Origin: Amyloporia xantha
Taxonomy: Eukaryota; Basidiomycota; Agaricomycetes; Polyporales; Adustoporiaceae
Direction of reading: 5' to 3'
DNA length: 64,000 bases
Assembly: GCA_036971615.1 (NCBI GenBank)
Contig: JAYKKR010000016.1
Location: 124,001 to 188,000 of the forward strand
The notes beneath the pieces are model-generated. The model saw nothing but the letters and a program-made list of their open reading frames with translations. It ran no database searches and was not told the DNA's origin. Below, one piece after another: positions 44,801-56,886 of the stretch (positions within the stretch are counted from its first letter, which is position 1; each line of letters opens with the position of its first letter). Both the position numbers and the translations under genes were made by a program.

Positions 44801-46107
44801 AGTTGGCCGAGGTGGTCAATTTCTAGGAAGCCGCAGGCGCGGCCTGCGACTCATACACTGCTGCATCGTGTTTGAGGACATGGAGGAAATATTATATGAA
44901 GTGTTAGCACTACTGAGTGTATTGAGCGACACAAAGGGATGGAGCGTGGGGGACGGCGATAGCGTGCGAATGGTGCCGTAACGCACATTGATCGGTGCTA
45001 CACCCTTTGGGTGCTACATGAAATAACCCACTGTCTTCCCTTCCCTCATTCAATTTCTCCATCTCTTATCCTCTGGCGTGCGATTCTCGTCCTACGATCC
45101 TTCGGAAATGAAACACTGTTTTCGGTCCGCTCACACCATCATCCAAAGTCGAGAGCACCGTGATTACTAATGCGCACTCAGGCTTGCGCTCGACGTCTCT
45201 AGTTTATTCCCGATAGTTCCCTGTATCACCCTGCCGGTGCCGACAGCGCTCACAGTGATACATCGTCCTCGGGATTCCGAGAACGTGGCATATCACGCTT
45301 CCAGGGTTCGCAATATACCCAGGTGCACCCAGGTGGTGGACACGGTGCGAGATTCTTTCACGAGACACATTCCAAGCTATGCGGAGCACGGAGAACGCCT
45401 GCGATGTCGAGCGGGCTTACTAGGACGCGTTCTAGTGATGGCGCACGTTGGTAAAAATTGTCAGGGTAAGTTAGCATCAAGATGGCAATGGGGCCCCTGA
45501 GAAGGGCGAGGAAGAATGCGGTCCAGGAGAACCGCCCCCCCTCAGATCGGAGACCAAAAGTACTTGTTCGCTGCTTCGACGGTTGTGCGTTTTGCACAAT
45601 GCAATCAGCGGACTTTGCCTGACACCCGCAAATTTCGCTTCCAGCACTGCACCCGGACATTCGACACGGGATCCCACGTCTAACGTTGGTTGCAACCTGT
45701 CGCCCGACCTTGCGCGCGCGCACGACGTGAATTGAAAATAAATGACGTATCCCAGCCTCGCTTGCCGATGCTCCCGCGAAGTCAGGGGAGAGTAATTGCA
45801 TTAAACTGGCGGACGACTTTGGGCAACGGCCGATCAAGTACAGCTGGGAACTGAGAAGCACGGAGATTTGGGCACGCAATGCCCCTTTAGGCCAAACTGC
45901 CCAAGTGGCCGATCAATCCATGCTATATCCCTTGGGTGGCGGTGACATAATGTCCTGACATATCTATCTCCGTCCTCGCTCGTCTCCCTCACATCTAGAC
46001 CTCTCCCTCAAGCGTTGCAAGCTGTAGGCGCCGCAGTCCCTCATCTCAAAAAGACCCGCTTCGGGGCTCTCATCTTCTGGCAGTCATCCCCCCTCTTGCA
46101 TATCAGC
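41811..46107. other. 4.3-kb gap without a convincing gene
   Basis: Overlapping short ORFs on both strands (for example around 43036-44330 and 45358-45879) lack splice-supported structure and look like chance openings. A small inverted repeat with a TTT loop (CACCC-TTT-GGGTG) lies at 45000-45012. No tRNA, LTR or transposase was recognised. Confidence 0.5.
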
Positions 46108-48331
46108 ATGTCTACCCAGCGCTCCATCCTCTGTCGCGTTCCCGTGGAGATTCTCGTCGAAATTGCTCTCGAGGTCGTCCTCCTCGACACTCGCCTCGGT
46201 CCTCCAACGGAACTCATACCGTTGCTCATCACTTGCAAGGAGATCTACGCCTCGCTCCGTTTCGCCAACTGTGGCCAGCTCTATGCCCGCATCTTCCGCG
46301 GCAAGTTCGACCACCGTGCTGCTGGCCGTCGTCTCGGCCGCGACGCGACAATGGTTCCGCACCTCGCCAGCCAGTTGAAGAAGTACTCCCTCGCGCTGAA
46401 ACGCATTCGCGGCGGCGATCTTTACTCGGACGACCTCGAGGCAGATTTCTGGACCGTGTATCTCATGTGCCTCGAGAACGACGGCAAGAACGAAGCTCAT
46501 CTGCAATGGGCAGGCTTGGACACCATGCTCGACCAGTTCATACGCACACACTTGTGGGAGTTCAGAGAGGACTACAACAACTGGCCAGAGGAAAGCACAA
46601 TCAACTCGCTTGCTGTTTGGCTTTACTGGCACCGTCTCAACAGAGGTAAGTCGTCTCCCACGCCGCAGCATTGTCAACTTCTCTAACGCAGGCGTTCTTA
46701 TTCTCAGCCAAAGTGGCTGCGATGACCGCTGGGGAGCTCAACCAGTTACTCGATCTGATTCGTCCTTATGCGATCACGGCGTTGAGATATCCCTGCTTCT
46801 TCGCACCGGATAATCACTTCAATTTGCCTCTCCCAGGAGACATGCGGAATGCCGCCGCCCATACTATCGAAACGCCGCACGGGTTCTACCCGCAGTATCG
46901 CCAGCCGGTACACTCGATCAATACGATTGAGCACTATGGCAGGAATATCGACATATGCACCCCGCTCATCGGCCAGGGTGCGAAGCTGCTGTACATGACG
47001 CTCGAAGAAACGCCGCTCCCGATGTTCCCGAACCTCCCGCGCGACCGCCAACACGCGTTCCAGCTCGGCTTCACGGACATCAGGTTGACGCGGGTAGATG
47101 TCATGGAGGCCAATGCGCTCAGGTCGGTGAAGCTGAACGAGCCCGGCGACTGGGACTGGCGGAGCAAGTTGAGTGCGGAACAGGGGAAGCTGGAGGACGA
47201 CCCCACGCGGCGGGTGGGGCTGCGCGCGAAGAGCGCGCTGTACGATGATACATGGAGCAGGCTGACGTACTGTGGCAATCCGTGGCTGGCGAACTCATCA
47301 AAGAGCCTCTTGTACACGCCGGGATCGCTCACTGGCCTCTGGAAAGGGCGTGGTCTGGTACGTTCCGTCCCGTCTGTCACGTGTGCGAGATCAGCGATTG
47401 AATTGAGCTGTCGCGTGCGATCTGCAGGAGCCGGACGTCGACCAATATTTCGGCCTCGTCATGTCGACGACGTTCCCGGCCGATTTCTCGGATCAGAACC
47501 CCCGTTTGATGACCGCGACGGTGTGGATGAACCTGCGTGAGCACCATTGCATAATGCCCGGGAGACCCATAGACGCTGGCGGTTCGAACAACCAGAACGA
47601 CGACGGGATCAATGATGCATGGTTCCCGAAGGTGCATTTCCAGCCGGAAGCTCGGGGACGGATCCGCGTTCGCGACGAGGACACCAGGGCTGAGTATGAA
47701 TACGAGACCTTTGTGCCTGGACGCAAGAATTCCCACCGCCAAGACACTTGCACGGCTTGTATACGTCGTCGAGAGGAGGCGGAGGCGGAGTTCCAGGACA
47801 GAGTGAGAATGAACGCTGCAGTCGGTGGATCTTCCTCTTCCTCTTCTCGGGATGCGGAGGTGCAACAAGCACGGAACGACGCCAATAAAGCGCTGGGTCC
47901 CGACGGGGATGTTGATGGCCTCCTTGAGAACGCATTGGCTGAAGCAAGTCAGGACAAGACTCGTACGGGACCGGTGCCTCTCCGTGAGTCCACCGATGAA
48001 CGCGTCAAAGACACCTGCAGTGGTATTTGCGATATCATTGTCACTGGCGAGGTAGGTCCTATCTGTCCAAGTACGAATGAAGCTGACCCTCCCTCCCCAG
48101 ACGCTACCCAGGCATGGCGAGGCATGGGAACACTACAAGTTCTACGGCCGCGTTCGGGCTTGGGACGGCCTCATTGCCATCGTCCGAAGACCGGTAGACG
48201 ATTCATATTTAGGTACATACGTCTTCCGTGGCTACTTAGTGGCTGGCAACTTTGTGGGCTCTTGGCGCCTGGTCGTGAACAACATGGGCGCATTCCCGAT
48301 TGAGGGCCCGTTCGCTATGAGTAAGGTTTAA
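46108..48331 (+). CDS. F-box-like domain protein
   Basis: Exons 46108-46645, 46708-47357, 47428-48051 and 48101-48331 encode 680 aa. The N-terminus, RVPVEILVEIALEVVLLD then LIPLLITCKEIYASLRF, has the hydrophobic pattern of the F-box-like motif common in large Agaricomycete families. The remainder is unrecognised. It includes a Trp/Tyr-rich middle, an Arg/Glu-rich segment with CTACIRRREEAEAEF, a Ser run (SSSSSS) and a C-terminal beta-rich stretch with GLIAIVRRPV and NNMGAFPIEGPFAM. If a real F-box, it would link an unknown target to an SCF ubiquitin ligase. The frame and phases fit throughout. Confidence 0.75.
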
Positions 48332-48978
48332 ATGGGCTCTAAGGCAAGTGGTGCCATATCCGCCTTGGAAGTCTTCATGTGGTGTCGACGGATTGTTGAT
48401 CGTTGACGGTAACGTCACTTGCAGTTGCATTATGTACTATCTGCTTAATTGATAATGTTCAACCTGGACGACATAGAGTTCGTGCGAAGCCTCCAGTCTT
48501 GAGTAATTGCACAAGTCTATCCAGCAGGCTTAACACAGCTGATTAGATACACTCCGTGAGCTTCTATTGAAACCGTGCAAAAAACAATTATATAAATTTA
48601 GTCCTGCATTGCTCAGGCTCGCATTGCCGCCAGTAATGTAGACTCGTGAGTGTGTTGACCGACTTCCGTTTGGGCTGCACCATCGAATCCCATCAAGCTT
48701 CAGTCTATATAATAATTTATGGTCATCAACGGTCGCGGAGACTCCATAACTGTGAAAGTTGAGCGTAGCTTGACGAAACTCGCAGACGATTATGGCCACA
48801 TCCGTATGCCGTTGTTTGCTGTACTAGTAGGCTTTTATCCCAGAGAACCTTCGATAATCCAAATGTCCGACTCGACAGTCAACTCTATCCTTAGGGCATA
48901 ATCATGTGATCAATGTGTTCCATCCATCGTAATGGTATAACAGAACAATGACAGTAGTCTATGACTGACGGTGGGTGA
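48332..48978. other. Intergenic, nothing recognised
   Basis: 647 bp between convergent genes, AT-rich, with only short ORFs. Confidence 0.6.
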
Positions 48979-51900
48979 TTACTCGTCGTGAAATCCGCCC
49001 ATGGCACGCACTGCTTCCGCAAGCCGCTTATATTCCCTCAGTAGCTCACCCACCTCCGATACTTTGATATCATCTTCCGTGCAGTTCAGGAAGCGTGGAT
49101 TTGGCGGTGAGATGCGAATTGCGACTGGCGACGCGGCTCGTGAGGAAACTGGAGTGTCGAATCGATTCTGTGCGGGACCTGCAGGCAGTAATAGAGACGA
49201 TCTGCGGGAACCTGGAGGAGAAACCTGGATCTAGTACATGCAAAAAGGTCGGCCAGAGGTAAACGGGGATGCACTATCAGATGACAAACCTTGGAAGCGT
49301 CGAGCGACTGATTCTGTGACAGGCGCGATAAACCGGGCATGCTCGCAAGCCGATCAGTAAGACTCATCCGTCCGTTTGCAAGCCTTCTCTTGCCCTTGCC
49401 TCGCCCCTTCCGTTTACTCATCATGCTCTCGAAACTCCGTATACTTCTCGTGTCATGTCCGTAGTCGCCCTCTTCGTCCTCGTCATCATCCTCGTCGTCC
49501 TGTTCATCTCCAGTGGTTTCACACTCTGAAGCCGACGCTTCTTCATCAGCCACTCTCACAGAGCGACTTGATCCTGGCCGTGATGGCACTTCGACCATCT
49601 GTTGCCCAACCTCTTCGGTGGCTGGTGCTGTGACTGATCGAGCACGACCACCTGGCAGCGATGCTGCCAAGCTTGCAATTGAAAAGCCCGTGTCCCGTCG
49701 TAAAATTCCAAAACCTGGCCTTGACGTAGCATCATCAACAGGCTCGGCATTCGCTTCGGGAACGATCGTCTGAGCTTGGCTTGGGCCAGGAAGGAGAGAG
49801 CGAAGAACTCCAAAGGAGCTATCGACGACGCCTGATATCACCTTGTTTGCCGAGCCAGCAATTGCATCTACTTGTTGCTCGACGCGGCCGCGAAGGCTGG
49901 CTTGTATGACTTGAGGAGAAGGTGGCTCGGATCCTGGGAAACGGGCTGATCGCCCCAGAGGAATCGGACTGAGTTGCGCAGCACTGTGGATGAAAACGAC
50001 CATGGAAGCGGGTAAGTATTCACGTCGCGACATGATGCAGGAAGTGGAAGAAAGGAGAGTGGTTATGAATGACACACATGCCGCTGCAATCGGCTTTGTT
50101 CCCACAAGCGCAGCGGTGAAGAACAAAAGTGATGTCCTACATACCTCAGAACGGTCTTTTCACTTTCGCCCAGACCAAGAGCTGCGAGGTCCACATTTTC
50201 CAAGAACTCCGCCACGGCCATCAGGTTGATGAGACAATACCCCTCTTCACCCCCACCGGCACTTTCCCTGCGGAAGCGCTGTGTGTAAAGAAGGTTTGAC
50301 ACGAGGCGAGGGGGGTTTGCCTTAACGACTACGAAGATCATTAATGGCAAGATGACATCTCCCGAAACTGGTGTTGGTGACATGCTACGTGTCGAGGGAG
50401 CAAGGAGCGGGGAACCGCTCCGAAGGGACGCACTGATCCGGGGAGAGGGTGGATCACTTGGTGAAAGATGCGCTGAGTTAGGTTGAATAGAGTCAGGCTT
50501 TGACGGAGGCAAGAGTTCCTCCTGAAGAGGAGTGTCATCAGGGGATAGAACGATTGTCGGAGAAGAGAGAACCGCTCTAGACATTTCAGGAGAATCATCA
50601 ACCTTCACATTGAGACTTTCCTGTTGCGTAGCATCCTGTGTAGGTTCATCCTTGGCATCTGCATCATCCGCATGCTGAAATGAAATTGCTCGCGGCGTTT
50701 TCTCGTCGAGCATTTCATCTTCGGACCTGAGCCCTATCGGGGGAAGCTTTGACAGTCCATCTAGTTTACATATTATAATCACTTGAGGTCAGGAGACAAA
50801 CTGAGATGGCTTCTTACCGACGATGACCTTGTGTACTGCCACAAGCACAGATGCCTTATCCGCTGGGGCACGACACGCTGTATCAAGTTGGACCAAAGCT
50901 GGAATGAATGCCAAGTCAATCCCCACTGCCTCAAATGAGATTCCGATATCACTCACATTTACCACATTCACGAATGACCACCTCTACTTCTTTACCCGAT
51001 TTTCCCACATCAACACCAAGATGGGCGAGTCCAAGATCGAGCAGGTTGACAGCGGCAATACGACTCGAGAGGGCTTCATCATGCGAAGCATCATCCGTGT
51101 TTGCGGGCAGGAATAATCTACGAAGCTCAATGTCAGCATGAAACGAAGACTGAGGCCACATAAGGCGAAAAGAGATCCATATGAGGAATGCTCATGAAAA
51201 CACAACGATGGTGGAAGTTGACTTGAACGTACGCACCGGTCATAGAAGAGCGAACACAAAACACGCTCGACAGCATCCATCATCCCTCTTACCCGCTCCT
51301 CTTTGCGTCTTGCATCGATCTCATCATTGTCATCCACGCCCTTCTCGTCCGATCCATCCTCCGCCTGACTTCCAGTCTCGCTGATACTCGACGCCGAGCT
51401 GTCGAGTTCATGAGTCTTCCTACTGCCAAAATGGATCCCCCGCCCCCTACTCTCCGGCTGCGGCTGCTCGCCCTTCGGCAGCTTTTCCCACAGCGCGTCC
51501 TCCAAATCGGCGTAGAACTCCTGGAACCTAGTCGAGAGGTCATCCGCGCGCTCTTCCGCCGTGCGGTTGCTGACTACCCACTCCGCCTCTCCCTTCCCTT
51601 TGAGCTTGCCGCCCACGCTGACGACCCTACCCACACCGCCCGTGTCTGCGCCTGTTCCCGACTTCCGTCCCTTCTCGTCCTTCCCCAATCCTCCTGAGCC
51701 TACTCGTTTAAGCGGGTACAATGGTTTCGCAAACCGTTCCACACGCTGGACCGCCCACGATGGAACACCCACGTCATACAATGCCGCCCGTATCTCTCCC
51801 GTAATCGCATCGCTCAAGCCCCGGCCTAGCGCTGCACGGTCTATGCACGTGCTAATCGTATACGCAGGGACGTCAAGCGCGTGATCCGTCAGGCTCGTGC

Positions 51901-53105
51901 GGTCTGATCCCGAGGTAGCACTTGTTGCTGTTTGCGATGGGGCACCCGCGGTAGAAGCGACTGAAGTGGGCAACGATGTTGACGAGCTCACAGAGCCGCC
52001 TTCCGGGTGCAACGGGGCAGGCGTGCTGGAGGGGCTTGCTGGCGGTGTGCCACGGCCAAACAGGGAGGCGAATGGATTTGAGAGGCGCGAGGTCGGATGC
52101 GGCGGTCCAGATGCGACCCTCGCTCCGGGACGAGGAGGAAGCGGTGGTTTGACCGCAGTCGGTCGTGGGGGAAGAGGTAGCGCTGAGGTGTGAGAGGGCG
52201 CAGAGTATGTAGGGTACTGTGGGAGTGAGGAGGGTATCGACGAGGATGACGAGGATGGAGAAGGCGGCACGTGTAAGGACTGCGGGTACGAGGAGGTCCG
52301 GCAGAGGGGGGAGTGCAGACAGTGCGGAGGAGCGGGAAGCTGGGGAGAGGAGAGCTTGGAACTCTTCTGTCGTAGGCGAAATCGCCGAGCGTATTGTGAT
52401 TGTGGTGCTGCATTCCAATCAGCACAGGTAGAGAGAGAAAGTGCGAAGATGGCTAACTCTGCGAGTGTCCCACGGAGTCCCGAGAGCGTGACGATTGGTG
52501 CGTTACTTCTCGTAGAGCCGTCGCACAGTGCAATGTGGTCCTTGACGAAATCTGGAGTTATGACGTCGTGGGAACGGTATGGCTCGAGAGGTAGCAGCAA
52601 AGTCGCCTATCCTCCTTGGTTAGACGTAGCATGTCTCGAAACAATTTGATATCCGACATACCTTGCTTACAGACAACGCATTCCAGATATCATTCCACTC
52701 GGGTCCATGATCGGTTTCCGTACTCAAGCGCTCAAGGATAGCCCATCCTATACTTGCTGCGTCTAGTTCTATGCGTTGGGCAGCGGCCTTGAGGTTCATA
52801 ATTTGCAGTCTGCTGGTAGCGTCTCCCTGGAAGGTATTCTGCTGCTGCGGGGCGCTAATATTGGGATGCATAGTAGTGCCAGTGGTAGCAGAGGTGGGAG
52901 CAACACGTTGGCGAGGAGTGTACGGAACATAACGTGGTGATCCCGATGATGCTGACTCGGCTGTTACAGCTGACGACGGCGAGGCAGGCGGGGGTGGGGA
53001 AAGCAAGGGGTGTGTAGATAGACTCTCATGAGATGCAGTACGGGGTACTGGTGAGTTACGACCTATAGATCCCGGAGGAAAGAGACTCTCCCGCCTGGAA
53101 GACAT
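48979..53105 (-). CDS. VPS9-domain Rab5-type guanine-nucleotide exchange factor
   Basis: Seven exons (52662-53105, 51237-52606, 50963-51117, 50818-50898, 50145-50760, 49290-49983, 48979-49230) give about 1203 aa. The N-terminus has AAQRIELDAASIGWAILERL and TLSGLRGTLAELAIF. Pro-rich and Ser-rich linkers follow (KPPLPPRPGARV). The VPS9 region has NLLDLGLAHLGVDVGKSG, PADKASVLVAVHKVIVDGL, then about 120 disordered residues inside the domain. It resumes with DVILPLMIFVVVKANPPRLV and GYCLINLMAVAEFLENVDL, carrying the Asp and Tyr used for catalysis in Rabex-5. The tail holds an acidic block, a basic block and EYKRLAEAVRAMGGF. It would activate Rab5/Vps21 GTPases in endosomal traffic. Exon 2 around 52200-52430 is also open in another frame, so an extra intron there is possible. 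Confidence 0.9.
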
Positions 53106-53981
53106 CTTGGAAGGCATCAGTCGGCATGGGCGATCGTTCGAGTTGGAACAGTGAGTTACGCACCATGTCGTGACGGTAGATAAAGAAACGTAGAGCAGAA
53201 GTGAGCTATAGGCCAGGTTTAACGCGATACCAAGTTGACCAGGACTGCTGCGACCGGAATACTCTGGTCCCCACCGAGTCGCCGACCGTCTGAACACCGT
53301 ACAAGCCGCTCCTCACTAAATGTAGTGGTGGCAGGTGGAAGTGAAGCACCGCTCCAGGAGCTAAGTACTTTGACTAAATCAGCCTCCAATGGGATGGTCT
53401 CGGTATATCCAAAGCACTTACTATCGACCTACCGACCTAGTTATTGCGCTGGGGCAGTCGCAGTCGAGGATGACATTAAACGCCCATATTCGCTCGCTTA
53501 TAGCACGTGTTCTTGGCATGATCGCGAGATGTTCGGATTCTTCCGACAGTCTATCGTAGTACTGCAAGTGTTTTGAGATGTCCCAGCCGAAGCAAGCAAC
53601 GACCACTTCATCATGCCTATATAGATGCAAGCCTTTTCTATAAATCACGAGTGTCTTCAATTCTTCATCCGAATAGCCTTCTATCCCGTAAGAACTCCAC
53701 TTCTCATCTACTGCCGATACCAAAACTCGATCGCCCACCGGGTCATAGGACAAGCGACAGGTTTAGATGCAGTACCTGTCAGAACACTCACTTCGCACGG
53801 CTCGTGGCTTTTTCAACTGTATTTGCGGCAAAAAATGAGACATCCTGCCCGCAGGCTGAGGTCGACAAGCAACTAAGAACACGTGTACAATGCTTCCATT
53901 ATGCATATGATTCAACGCCCGTCAAAACTATGGACATTAGTATATGATTGATAGTTTTAGGAGCTGTGAGGCGTCTTATAC
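53106..53981. other. Gap with one coding-like fragment
   Basis: The minus strand at 53421-53753 reads LSYDPVGDRVLVSAVDEKWS and continues with GLHLYRHDEVVVACFGWD and other plausible sequence to a stop. There is an in-frame stop just upstream and no acceptor in the right place. It may be the surviving 3' exon of a lost gene. Confidence 0.4.
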
Positions 53982-54512
53982 TCATGCGATGCTAAAATAC
54001 GAGCTTTGTGCGCCCAATGTGGTCGTGTCTCTGAAATAAAATGGTCAGATTGTTTCTTTACCGCTGAGCGTTGTCACTTACTGTACACTGACCGGCAACA
54101 AGAAGTAGTTGGGTCTACGGCGGCGAACTTGTGCATCAGTAGTCCGAATGAGTGAATGTAACAATAAATATACACACCCAGGGACCACATCAGGCACGGT
54201 GAAGTTGGCGAAGCCGGCATAGGTGGACGCCGGATTTACAAGTTCCCAGCTCAGCTGTTCGTTGGTGGTTGTGTTGAAGGTCTTCAATAAGAGAGCGAAC
54301 TCCTGTGGATTCCCCTGGGCAGCGGTCCAACTGGCATTGGCCGGAGCGCCGCTAAACCAACCGGTCGGAGTGGTGAAGACATATTCGTATGCGAATTGGG
54401 CGTATGCTAGGGGAAGAAGGGACACTATGGCGCTGCATGTAAAGCAGGTTAGTGCGACTCGGTACTTTAACCAACTCGCGAACAGTGATACGCACATGGA
54501 CTTGAAAAGCAT
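53982..54512 (-). CDS. Small secreted Kre9/Knh1-like (PF10342-type) protein
   Basis: Four exons (54496-54512, 54178-54432, 54082-54114, 53982-54030) give 117 aa. The N-terminus MLFKSIAIVSLLPLAYAQ is a clear signal peptide. The mature part is a single beta-sandwich-type domain: TTPTGWFSGAPANASW, QEFALLLKTFNT, FANFTVPDVVPG and NYFLLPVSVQ. This follows the pattern of the Kre9/Knh1-like N-terminal Ig-like domain in fungal Ser/Thr-rich membrane-anchored proteins. Unlike most relatives it lacks a Ser/Thr stalk and GPI signal, ending SSYFSIA directly. It is probably secreted or wall-associated. Exon 1 has only 17 nt and joins in phase 2. Confidence 0.8.
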
Positions 54513-55325
54513 GGTATATGAAGTATCACAAGTTGCGCCTGTATAAGCAATGACTGTTGCGGACTTGAATGTTGACGAACTGTGATGAATGCTAGAGTGA
54601 ACGCTACCTGAACGCAATTTATATTATATACAGGGCGGCGATCACTGCCCGGCGCAGTAAGAAATGCTGACCAGTAGACAGCGCATTCACATGATGCGCA
54701 AGCCTCGCCGCTTGTCATTTATCAGGAGCTGTCAAGGTTGAAACGTTGACCTTGTAGCCGTTTCACAATGGTGTCAAACAGTAATAGTGTGACTTACTAG
54801 CTTGCCAGAGCAGATATCGATCATGACTCGGCCCGCCATCAGCATCGTAGTGGAGGCTAGTAGTACGTTCTAAATCATGCCTAAAACTAACTCCAAGGTG
54901 ACCTAGATTATGTAGCTCGAAGGCAGGTACAGGCAGTGCTGAATCTGGGAGACAGGCTTGCCAGGAGAAACGCCGCCGCTTATTCACTGCCAGGGATCTG
55001 TCATATACATTGTTCGTCTTCGTCCAGTCACTAGGGCGCTTTCATGCTTCTCTGAAAATGAGGCGTGAATTTCCTCTAGATTCTGTATGACTAAATGAAA
55101 ATGTTTGCATTCCCGAGAATGAAGAATGCAGTCGCACAAGGTGCGAAGACAGACAGCACCTTCCTTTTCTAGAAAACCACGCTCGATCAGTGGCGGGCGT
55201 TGTCAACGTTGAAAGTCGAAAGTTGAACGTAACGTTGAAGTCTTTCCACGACCGCCCTTTAGCTTCGAGCCACAAAGTCTCAAGCCATTCTACTATAGTA
55301 GAATATCTGTTTTTCTTTATAATTC
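54513..55325. other. Divergent intergenic region
   Basis: 813 bp between two divergent genes. ORFs are short and unsupported. Confidence 0.6.
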
Positions 55326-56540
55326 ATGTCCGAAGACGATTACCAGCCGCCTAGGCGTCCCAGGGTGACCTATAAGGGACAAAACGGCTTCGTGGAATCT
55401 AGCCGACTGCGTGCTGGTCAAACACAAACGCCGAACCTCCACGATCTCCCCAAAGACGCCGATGAATCAGCGATTGAGGTTTTTGCTAGCAAGGTCCGAG
55501 ACGCTGCAGAGCGACGACATTTTGTAGAAGATGTTCTGCATCTCAAAGGCTCATATTTTCCTGGGTGCGTCTTTGTGGTTCACACAAGCGATCGGAAGGG
55601 AGGGACTCATCAACTTTCCCTGCTTTATAGAGTGGTTTCTGCCAAGGAAATGGACGAGCAGCAGCAAACAGCAGCCAGTTTAAAGTTACGTATCGACGAG
55701 CTCCGGAGACAACATCGAGACGAGATGCAAACGCTGTACGATTGGCAAGCGGCTGACTATCTTGAGGAAGCAAAAGCAAATGTGTCTCTCCAAAGACGAC
55801 GCTGTAAGCGACTCGCAGACTGATGTGAGTCCTTTCATTGTCTATGACCCAAATAAGAAATAATCTACGTTGCACCTCACCAGTCCTTGTACCGAGCTCT
55901 ACATAGACCGCATTCCTCTATGATCTCCACATTCGATAACGCCGCTTCCGCACATCGATACGCGTATCTCCAGACAGTGGATGGACTTCTGCGGCGGCAT
56001 CGTGATCTTGCAGCGCATGAGGATACCAAGCGCCGCCGTTTAGATGCACAGTTCCCTGCGAGCGTGACAGAATTTCGCGCCATTCGCAATAAGGATGTCC
56101 AGGTGCTCATATTTCTATGCCCGTACCTTCCTTTACCCACGTCATATACATCAGACGAATTAAAAGCTGATCTTGATTGTTGTACTGTTGCATAGGTCCG
56201 AGTAGCAAAATTCTTAATGTCAGATAACGCTCAAAAGGAGAAGATGATGAGCGAATTCCGATGGGCATGGAGACAAGTCAAGATTTTGACTGACGAATAC
56301 GAGCAGAACGTGAGTGCCACCCTTCCCCGCCTCTGACGCTCTTTCTCTCCATGCAAACCCGTGATCTGGCCGGATTGCTATCCGTTGCATCACGAGGCAT
56401 ACGATTCCAGCATGAACGGTGCCGATTTTGACTCGCGCTTCCATCTCCTTCATTAGTCCGAATTCAAGACTGAAATTCAAGACTTGATGCGCGAAGTCGA
56501 GGCGCGCGACCCACGGCGCAAGTCTTCCTTCGCAAGTTAG
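55326..56540 (+). CDS. Coiled-coil protein of unknown function
   Basis: Five exons (55326-55564, 55631-55781, 55884-56102, 56196-56309, 56457-56540) give 268 aa. I do not recognise the family. After a basic N-terminus (MSEDDYQPPRRPRVTYKG) it is almost entirely helical: SAIEVFASKVRDAAERRHF, QTAASLKLRIDELRRQHRDE and AKFLMSDNAQKEKMMSEFRW. It closes with KTEIQDLMREVEARDPRRKS. The 66-nt first intron is also open in frame, and the donor of exon 2 (GTGTCT after AKAN) was chosen because it alone keeps phase with exon 3. Complex subunits with such coiled coils (kinetochore, spindle pole, transport) are possible; none can be favoured. Confidence 0.7.
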
Positions 56541-56673
56541 GCATCGTGCAGACAGTTTAGAGTTGAAGGACGATATGGAAGGACTTGGCATCATTTCACC
56601 CAGGCTCCTGCCCACCCTTTCTTCCGGTCGATGGGGGCCTTCATCCGAGGGCGTAGTACAATGCTCTATCCTA

Positions 56674-56709
56674 TTCAGCCACTTCAGCCACTTCAGCCAC
56701 TTCAGCCAC
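56674..56709. repeat. Minisatellite, 9 bp x 4
   Basis: The unit TTCAGCCAC is repeated four times without interruption. Confidence 0.95.
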
Positions 56710-56836
56710 AATATTTAGATCCCCGCCAATTTTAAACTCCCCAAGGGGGATAAGAGTGGGGAGTTTGAATTGGTCACGTGTATGTCACATGATGTTCACG
56801 TGCGCACTATTCTAGGATACAGCATAGAGTACCACC

Positions 56837-56886
56837 CTCGGATGGGCCCCCCAACTCCTGAAGTGCGGATGGGCAGGAGCCTGCAT
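56837..56886. repeat. Dispersed motif, second copy
   Basis: Same orientation and order of blocks as 17454-17500, followed here by unrelated sequence. Confidence 0.55.

Noticed and set aside
45358..45879. 173-codon minus-strand ORF
   Set aside because: No splice signals, motifs or promoter and low coding character; likely chance.
49376..49773. Plus-strand ORFs within the VPS9 gene
   Set aside because: Antisense to a well-supported exon (49290-49983).
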